Assembly (NCBI GenBank): GCA_043814315.1
Contig: JBDRKE010000033.1
Location: forward strand, 1 to 64,000
Direction: 5' to 3'
Source of the DNA: JBDRKE01 sp043814315
GTDB lineage: Bacteria > Omnitrophota > Gorgyraeia > Gygaellales > Profunditerraquicolaceae
Length of the DNA stretch: 64,000 nucleotides
The notes below the pieces were generated by a model. It made no database searches, was not told the origin of the DNA, and saw only the letters and a program-made list of their open reading frames with translations. Shown in pieces: positions 59,136-64,000 of the stretch (the stretch's first letter is position 1; each line of letters starts with the position of its first letter). The translations under genes were made by a program, and so were the position numbers.

Positions 59136-59546
59136 ATGGAAATCACGGAAGTCAGGGTCGTTTTAAAAGATTCACCGGATAAGAAATTAAAAGCATATGC
59201 CACTGTCACTTTTGATAACGCATTTGTGGTCAGAAACGTAAAAGTCATAGAAGGCACAAGCGGCTTATTTATTGCCATGCCTTCCAGAAAGATAAAGCAG
59301 CCCTGCCCGAAATGCGGATTTAAAAACGAGCTGCGCAGCAAATACTGCAATCAGTGCGCAGCGCAATTGCCTTTAGTGTCTCGGCCCACGACCCAGGATA
59401 CGGCGGCAGGAGCCCAATTGGAGCATAAGGACATCGCCCATCCCATCACGCAATCTTTTAGAGAATACTTGCAGAAAAGGGTCTTGGAGGCGTACGAGCA
59501 GGAGAAGGCAAAGGGCCCCTCAAGTTCGAGTTCATTTATAGCGTAG
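59136..59546 (+). CDS. spoVG: SpoVG-family protein with an inserted zinc ribbon
   Basis: 136 residues. SpoVG core: MEITEVRVVLKDSPDKKLKA, VTFDNAFVVRNVKVIEG, GLFIAMPSRK and, after a gap, KDIAHPITQSFREYLQKRVL (shown in part). Between MPSRK and DIAHPI, where normal SpoVG has about six residues, lies a zinc ribbon (C57-x2-C60, C71-x2-C74: CPKCGFKNELRSKYCNQC) plus a linker. SpoVG proteins bind DNA or RNA and regulate division, virulence or sporulation genes. Position between ispE and glmU matches Firmicutes. A hairpin precedes it (59098-59125, GGCCTG..CAGGCC). Confidence 0.9.
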   Translation: MEITEVRVVLKDSPDKKLKAYATVTFDNAFVVRNVKVIEGTSGLFIAMPSRKIKQPCPKCGFKNELRSKYCNQCAAQLPLVSRPTTQDTAAGAQLEHKDIAHPITQSFREYLQKRVLEAYEQEKAKGPSSSSSFIA

Positions 59547-59574
59547 GGATAATCGGCAAGCTCAAGCCTAAATC

Positions 59575-59645
59575 TGCCCGGTAGTGTAATGGTAGCACTT
59601 CAGAATTTGGGTCTGACTGTTGAGGTTCGAGTCCTCACCGGGCAA
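59575..59645 (+). tRNA. tRNA-Gln (anticodon TTG)
   Basis: 71 nt. Acceptor TGCCCGG/CCGGGCA with discriminator A, anticodon stem TCAGA/TCTGA with loop ATTTGGG (anticodon TTG), T-arm GAGG-TTCGAGT-CCTC. CCA not encoded. Confidence 0.93.
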
Positions 59646-59696
59646 TGTTTCACCCCCCACACGTTCCAGTTCTATAATGCAAGTCTATGATACTTT

Positions 59697-60953
59697 ATGA
59701 TAAAAAATAATCTAGCTGTTATAATCTTGGCCGCAGGTAAAAGCACGCGGATGAAATCAGAGACCCCTAAGGTGCTGCATCCTATTTGCGGCAGGCCGAT
59801 GATCGGGTTCGTACTGGATTTGGTGCGCGAACTCAAGATAAGGCCCGTTATTGTGGTTTTGGGCCATAAACATAAGGAAGTCGGGAAGCACCTGCCTGAC
59901 GGAATAAAGATAGCTGTTCAAAAAAAACTCTTGGGCACGGCTGACGCCGTCAGGACAGCCTTGCCGCACCTTAAGAATTTTAAAGGCAGCGTGCTTGTGC
60001 TTTACGCCGATAACCCGCTGCTTAAGAAAGAGACGATCTCTAAACTCTTAAGGCACCATACGGAAAATAAACTGGACGCTACGCTTTTGACCGCGCATCT
60101 GGAGAAGCCCTTCGGTTACGGCAGGGTCCTACGGGACAAATATGCCAGCGTGTCGGGCATCGTGGAAGAAAAGGATGCCGATGTCGTTCAGAAAGACATC
60201 CGGGAGATCAATACAGGCATTATGTGTTTTAAACAGAAGAGCCTTGCGGATGCCTTAAAGCACGTAACGCGCAACAATCTCAAGAAAGAATATTATCTTA
60301 CGGATATCATAGGCCTACTTTATAAAAAGGGCCTGTTAGTGGATGCGTTGAAGTTGCAAGATGTTCAGGAGGCGCTGGGGATCAATTCCCGTTCTGAGCT
60401 GGCCTGTGCCAACGCGATTATGCAAAAGCGCCTTAACGAGGAATTCATGCAAAAAGGCGTTACGATCCTGGACCCGGCTTCTACCTCCATTAGTTATGGC
60501 ACAAAAATAGGCAGGGATACCGCGATTTATCCCTTTACAGTTATCGAAAGGAATGTTAAAATTGGAAGCCGTTGCAGAGTTGGCCCCTTTGCCCATTTGC
60601 GGCCGGGCACCGAGCTTAAAGACGACGTCGGAGTAGGCAATTTTATAGAGATTGTCCGCTCTAAAATCTCTTTCAAATCAAAAGCAAAACATTTTGGATA
60701 TATCGGAGATGCGGATATAGGCCGTTTCGTCAATATCGGCGCCGGGACCGTAACCGCTAATTATGACGGGAAGTCAAAGAACAAAACCATCATCAAGGAC
60801 CATGCCTTTATCGGTTCGGATACCGTGATCGTGGCACCTGTCAAAATAGGAAAAAGAGCGGCCACGGGAGCAGGCAGCGTCGTGGTCAAGCGCAGAAACG
60901 TTGCGAATGGGGCCGTCGTGGCCGGCGTCCCGGCCAGGCCTTTGAAAAAATAA
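59697..60953 (+). CDS. glmU: GlmU: UDP-GlcNAc pyrophosphorylase / GlcN-1-P acetyltransferase
   Basis: 418 residues, bifunctional but about 40 shorter than E. coli (456). N-terminal uridylyltransferase: VIILAAGKSTRMKSETPKVLH (shown in part), LLGTADAVRTALP, YADNPLL. C-terminal left-handed beta-helix: IGSRCRVGPFAHLRPGTEL, HFGYIGDADIG, NIGAGTVTANYDGK and FIGSDTVIVAPV. Makes UDP-GlcNAc for peptidoglycan and LPS. TATAAT at 59673-59678 lies 18 bp before the start. Followed by prs. Confidence 0.95.
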   Translation: MIKNNLAVIILAAGKSTRMKSETPKVLHPICGRPMIGFVLDLVRELKIRPVIVVLGHKHKEVGKHLPDGIKIAVQKKLLGTADAVRTALPHLKNFKGSVLVLYADNPLLKKETISKLLRHHTENKLDATLLTAHLEKPFGYGRVLRDKYASVSGIVEEKDADVVQKDIREINTGIMCFKQKSLADALKHVTRNNLKKEYYLTDIIGLLYKKGLLVDALKLQDVQEALGINSRSELACANAIMQKRLNEEFMQKGVTILDPASTSISYGTKIGRDTAIYPFTVIERNVKIGSRCRVGPFAHLRPGTELKDDVGVGNFIEIVRSKISFKSKAKHFGYIGDADIGRFVNIGAGTVTANYDGKSKNKTIIKDHAFIGSDTVIVAPVKIGKRAATGAGSVVVKRRNVANGAVVAGVPARPLKK

Positions 60954-61001
60954 AGGTTGAGTTTATAGTTTACTGTAAACTTACGAGCGAAGCGAGGAGA
61001 A

Positions 61002-61940
61002 ATGGACAAATTAGCTGTTTTAAGCGGCAACGCAAATCCGAAATTAGCCCAAGACATCTGCAAATATCTTAAAACCCGGTTATCCGATTGCATGGTAAAC
61101 AGGTTTAGCGAAGGGGAGGTGCGTGTTAAGATTAATGAGAATGTCCGCGGCAAAGACGTGTTCGTCGTCCAACCCACCTGCCCTGCGCCTAACGATAATT
61201 TAATGGAACTGTTGATTATGATCGACGCTTTAAAAAGGGCGTCGGCCCAGCGCATCACGGCGGTGATTCCCTATTTTGGTTATGCCCGCCAGGATCGCAA
61301 GGACCAGCCGCGCGTCCCCATTACCGCCAAATTGGTGGCCAATCTTTTGACGGTTGCCGGAGCCAATCGCATTTTAACCATGGACCTGCATGCCGGCCAA
61401 ATCCAGGGTTTTTTTGATATCCCGGTAGACCATCTTTTTGCCGTCAACGTATTTATAGATTGCCTTGAGAAATTAAAGAATAAAAATATTGTCGTCGTTT
61501 CTCCGGATGTAGGCAGTATCAAGATGGCCAGGGCTTATGCAAAAAGAATGATGGGCAGCCTCGCCATCATTGACAAGAGGCGGATTTCACCTGAAAAAGC
61601 CGAGGTGGTGCATATTCTGGGTGAAGTGGAGGGCAAAGACTGCTTAATCGTGGATGACTTAATCGCCACGGGAGGTTCCGTTATTGAGGCTGCCGAGACC
61701 CTCAAGAAGGCCAAGGCGGAAAATGTCTGGGCGGCTATTACCCACGGCGTCTTATCAGGGCCGGCGATAGAGCGCATAGATAAATGTAAGGCCTTAACGA
61801 CATTATTCATCAGCGACACCATTCCTTTGATGGGTGTGATGAAGCACCCCAAGATTAAGGTCTTATCGGTGGCAAGCCTCTTAGGTGAAGCCATTAAAAG
61901 GATACATAACGAAGAGTCGGTGAGTTGTTTGTTTGATTAA
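61002..61940 (+). CDS. prs: Ribose-phosphate pyrophosphokinase
   Basis: 312 residues. LAVLSGNANPKLAQDICKYL, FSEGEVRVKINENVRGKDVF, PYFGYARQDRKDQPRVPITA, and PRPP loop CLIVDDLIATGGSVIEAAE. Synthesises PRPP for nucleotides, histidine (HisG) and NAD (PncB). In conserved order glmU-prs-rplY-pth. SD GAGGAGAA. Confidence 0.97.
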   Translation: MDKLAVLSGNANPKLAQDICKYLKTRLSDCMVNRFSEGEVRVKINENVRGKDVFVVQPTCPAPNDNLMELLIMIDALKRASAQRITAVIPYFGYARQDRKDQPRVPITAKLVANLLTVAGANRILTMDLHAGQIQGFFDIPVDHLFAVNVFIDCLEKLKNKNIVVVSPDVGSIKMARAYAKRMMGSLAIIDKRRISPEKAEVVHILGEVEGKDCLIVDDLIATGGSVIEAAETLKKAKAENVWAAITHGVLSGPAIERIDKCKALTTLFISDTIPLMGVMKHPKIKVLSVASLLGEAIKRIHNEESVSCLFD

Positions 61941-61942
61941 TG

Positions 61943-62040
61943 TAGCACAGATTAGCACAGATGAAAAGCGCACAAGATGAACACAGATAAAATCTGTGAT
62001 TATCTGTTTCATTCAATCTGCGAGCATCTGTGTTCTAAGG
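61943..62040. repeat. CACAGAT word-repeat palindrome
   Basis: TAGCACAGATTAGCACAGATG on the left (shown in part), ATCTGTGATTATCTG and GAGCATCTGTGTTC on the right, between prs and rplY. Confidence 0.75.
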
Positions 62041-62053
62041 AGCGATAGAGACG

Positions 62054-62746
62054 ATGGAAGAAATATTTTTGGATGTAGAACTCAGGCAGGATGGTGGAAG
62101 GGCAAAGGTTAAAGATTTAAGAGGCCATGGGTTTGTCCCGGCGGTTGTCTATGCCGAAGGCAAAGAATCCATTCCTGTTAAGGTCTCTCATAGCGCACTA
62201 ATAAAACTGATTCATCAGCATAGAATCGAGGGCGTATTGATCAATGTTAAGGTCAAAGACGATAAAAAGGATAGCGTCCGGTCGTGCGTGATAAAAGAAA
62301 TTCAGTATGAGCCGGTTCACGGCGAGATTCTCCATGTTGACTTTAATGAGATTTCCCTGACGAAGGCCATCAAGGTTAACGTGCCTATCGCAGTCAAAGG
62401 CGAGTCGATTGGCGTAAAGCAGGAGGGGGGATCTCTGGAGCATATACTTTGGGAAGTCGAGGTGGAGTGTTTACCCACCCAGATTCCCAAGGATATCCAG
62501 GTGGATGTGAGCCTGTTGAAGCTTGGGGATTCCATCCACGTAAAAGATTTAAATATTCCTTCCGGCATCAAAATCTTAAATGACCCCACCGCCATTGTGC
62601 TTTCTGTGGCGGCTCCCATGAAAGAAGAAGTGGCAGCACCCGTTGAGGGAGAGGAGACGCAGGAACCGGAGGTCATAAAAGAAAAGAAAGAAGCCCCCGC
62701 TGCTGAGGGCGAAGAGGCTGAAGAAAAAGAAAAGAAGGAGAAATAA
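62054..62746 (+). CDS. rplY: 50S ribosomal protein L25 (Ctc form)
   Basis: 230 residues. N-terminal 5S rRNA-binding domain (VELRQDGGRAKVKDLRGHGF, PAVVYAEGKES, IKEIQYEPVHGEILHVDF) and the longer TL5/Ctc C-terminal domain (VPIAVKGESIGVKQEGG, ECLPTQIPKDIQVDVSLL), with an acidic Glu/Lys/Ala tail from about 195. The order prs-ctc-pth is as in Firmicutes. Confidence 0.95.
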   Translation: MEEIFLDVELRQDGGRAKVKDLRGHGFVPAVVYAEGKESIPVKVSHSALIKLIHQHRIEGVLINVKVKDDKKDSVRSCVIKEIQYEPVHGEILHVDFNEISLTKAIKVNVPIAVKGESIGVKQEGGSLEHILWEVEVECLPTQIPKDIQVDVSLLKLGDSIHVKDLNIPSGIKILNDPTAIVLSVAAPMKEEVAAPVEGEETQEPEVIKEKKEAPAAEGEEAEEKEKKEK

Positions 62747-62756
62747 AGCAAGTAAA

Positions 62757-62872
62757 ATTCAAATGACAAAGCACAAAATTCAAAATAAGCCCCCATTTCC
62801 AAATCCCAAACTTACTTTTTGGATTTGGGATTTTGGATTTGTTTTGGATTTTGGATTTTGACATTTGGATTT
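62757..62872. repeat. AAATCC word-repeat palindrome
   Basis: Strongly similar to the copy at 10262-10350: CAAATGACAAA.CACAAAATTCAAAATAA, CCCATTTCCAAATCCCAAAC, TTACTTTTTGGATTTGGGAT (parts). Nearly identical stretches recur, so this family also spreads by copying. Confidence 0.8.
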
Positions 62873-62886
62873 AGTAAAGTCTGTAC

Positions 62887-63465
62887 ATGAAATTAATCGT
62901 GGGTTTGGGTAACCCCGGAGATATTTACGCTCAGTCAAGACATAACATCGGCTTTTCTGTAGTCAAGGCCTTAGCAAAAAACCATAAAGGGGTTTTTAAA
63001 AAAGAGCGCAACATTCAGGGCTTAGCCGCCAGGGTTCGTATCCGCGCTCAACGGGTTATCCTGGCTATGCCTTTGACCTTTATGAATTTATCGGGACGTT
63101 GCGTCGTCCAGCTGATTAGGAAACACAAGTTAGATTTAGAAGATTTGCTGGTCGTCTGCGATGACCTGGATTTAGAGATGGGAAGGTTAAAATTAAGGGC
63201 CCGTGGCTCATCGGGCGGCCACAGGGGGCTTGAGTCGATTGCCGCTCATTTAGAAAGTCAGGAGTTTGCGCGGCTGCGTGTCGGTATCGGAAGGCCTTTA
63301 CCGGGCCTGGATGCCGCAGAATTTGTCTTATCCTGTTTCACCAGGGAGGAAGCAAGGCGGGTGAAGCAGGCGGTGGATAAGGCCTGTGCGTGTTGCGTCT
63401 CCTGGCCGAGCGCGGGGGTAACAAAGACGATGAATATTTTTAATAAGAGGAGTGAAAAAGAATGA
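62887..63465 (+). CDS. pth: Peptidyl-tRNA hydrolase
   Basis: 192 residues. LIVGLGNPGDIYAQSRHNIGF (shown in part; catalytic His in RHNIGF), MPLTFMNLSGRCV, VVCDDLDLEMGRLKLRARGSSGGHRGLESI (parts). Recycles stalled peptidyl-tRNA. The stop overlaps rpsF (ATGA). Confidence 0.95.
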   Translation: MKLIVGLGNPGDIYAQSRHNIGFSVVKALAKNHKGVFKKERNIQGLAARVRIRAQRVILAMPLTFMNLSGRCVVQLIRKHKLDLEDLLVVCDDLDLEMGRLKLRARGSSGGHRGLESIAAHLESQEFARLRVGIGRPLPGLDAAEFVLSCFTREEARRVKQAVDKACACCVSWPSAGVTKTMNIFNKRSEKE

Positions 63466-63749
63466 ATAAATATGAAGCTATGTTAATCTTCAAACCGGAT
63501 TTATCCGACGAGGAAAAAAAGACTCTATTCCAGCAGATTCATGACGCCGTCACAAAGAATAAAGGGGAAGTTTACGACGGTTCCATATGGGCGGAGAAAA
63601 GAAAACTGCATTTTCCTCTTAAAAAGCATCGGGAGGGTTCTTATTATCTAATGAATTTTAATCTCGACCCTCTCTCGATTGGGCTCGTCCATCAGGCGTA
63701 TAAGTTGAATGAGAATATATTAAGAGTCCTCATTACGAAGGCAGAATAA
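63462..63749 (+). CDS. rpsF: 30S ribosomal protein S6
   Basis: 95 residues: MNKYEAMLIFKPDLSDEEK, IWAEKRKLHFPLKKHREGSYY, MNFNLDP and LNENILRVLITKAE. Usual S6 length without a long C-tail. Followed by ssb as in most bacteria (rpsF-ssb-rpsR). Confidence 0.95.
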   Translation: MNKYEAMLIFKPDLSDEEKKTLFQQIHDAVTKNKGEVYDGSIWAEKRKLHFPLKKHREGSYYLMNFNLDPLSIGLVHQAYKLNENILRVLITKAE

Positions 63750-63752
63750 TGT

Positions 63753-63905
63753 TAAATCCCAAATCACAAATACCAATATACAAACAAATCATAAAACCCT
63801 GCCTGCCGGCAGGCAGGCAAAACCATAATACACAATGTTTTTTATGATTTGAATATTTGGTATTGTGGTTTGTTTGTGATTTGTGGTTTGTGATTTGGAA
63901 TTTAA
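63753..63905. repeat. AAATC word-repeat palindrome with 18-bp palindrome
   Basis: AAATCCCAAATCACAAATACC on the left (shown in part), GGTATTGTGGTTTGTTTG and TTTGTGGTTTGTGATTTGG on the right; CTGCCTGCCGGCAGGCAG at 63799-63816 is nested in the middle. Confidence 0.8.
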
Positions 63906-63937
63906 AAGTGTTGTTTAGTTAAGCGAAGGAGCGAAGG

Positions 63938-64000
63938 ATGGCTAATCTGAATAAAGTATTTCTTATAGGGAATCTGACGAAGGATCCCGAATTGCGCTAT
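63938..64000 (+). CDS. ssb: Single-stranded DNA-binding protein, N-terminal fragment
   Basis: 21 codons to the window edge: MANLNKVFLIGNLTKDPELR plus Y, the standard SSB N-terminus (OB-fold strand 1, GNLTKDPELRY). SD AGCGAAGGAGCGAAGG. Expected rpsF-ssb neighbourhood. Confidence 0.93.
   Translation, partial: MANLNKVFLIGNLTKDPELRY

Overview
The window looks like chromosome from an uncultivated Gram-negative-type bacterium, most likely Candidatus Omnitrophota (formerly OP3) or a close relative. This is inferred from a pair of very large exported proteins with a shared N-terminal domain, a shared C-terminal domain and repeated GSPV/GSPL linkers, plus PVC-like oddments such as a Minf_1886-family protein. 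The taxonomic call comes from gene content only. The standard bacterial code fits throughout. Most genes are on the + strand and tightly packed, with many ATGA overlaps.

Layout. 1-2.1 kb: end of rpsB, then tsf-pyrH-frr. 2.1-2.9 kb: tRNA-Lys, a tandem-repeat patch carrying a copy of the tRNA-Lys 3' end, tRNA-Leu and tRNA-Gly. 2.9-9 kb: PTS-type regulation and sugar phosphates (EIIA, YvcK, HPr, EI, PGI/PMI, nucleotidyltransferase). 9-15 kb: metK, ahcY, response regulator, pfkA, class II aldolase. 15-22 kb: branched-chain amino acid genes ilvD-ilvB-ilvN-ilvC-leuA. 21.9-25.4 kb: aroE, prepilin peptidase, malQ. 25.5-26.3 kb: HTH/PIN toxin-antitoxin pair. 26.6-30.5 kb (minus): first giant exported protein, interrupted by one TGA. 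31-33 kb: AT-rich glycosyltransferase gene between 21-bp perfect direct repeats. 33-42 kb: small housekeeping and redox genes (PP-loop tRNA thiolase, RmuC, PgeF, Sir2, flavodoxin, CutA, CcdA/TlpA, PncB, LUD, MetE-like). 42.4-46 kb: four-subunit pyruvate:ferredoxin oxidoreductase with an intein in the beta subunit, then ferritin-like protein and ferredoxin. 47-48.3 kb (minus): PpiD/SurA-like chaperone. 48.5-54 kb: an attenuator-like structured RNA and the second giant protein. 54-59 kb: hisG, mS38-like small ribosomal protein, TPR protein, split transketolase, ispE. 59-64 kb: spoVG, tRNA-Gln, glmU, prs, rplY, pth, rpsF and the start of ssb, an order close to the Firmicutes ispE-spoVG-glmU-prs-ctc-pth cluster.

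The metabolic picture is an anaerobe with glycolysis, PFOR, low-potential electron carriers, de novo BCAA, histidine and isoprenoid (MEP) synthesis, and a methyl cycle (MetK, AhcY, possible core MetE).

The most unusual signals are: the modular giant-protein family with linkers nearly identical at DNA level; an aptamer/terminator-like leader in front of one of them; a mini-intein in PorB; hairpins with a constant CCAGAGG loop and varying stems; palindromes inserted in frame in coding genes; and intergenic palindromes built from repeated short words. pyrH and ilvB each contain a single-base frameshift and the first giant gene one nonsense codon. These may be real lesions or assembly errors.
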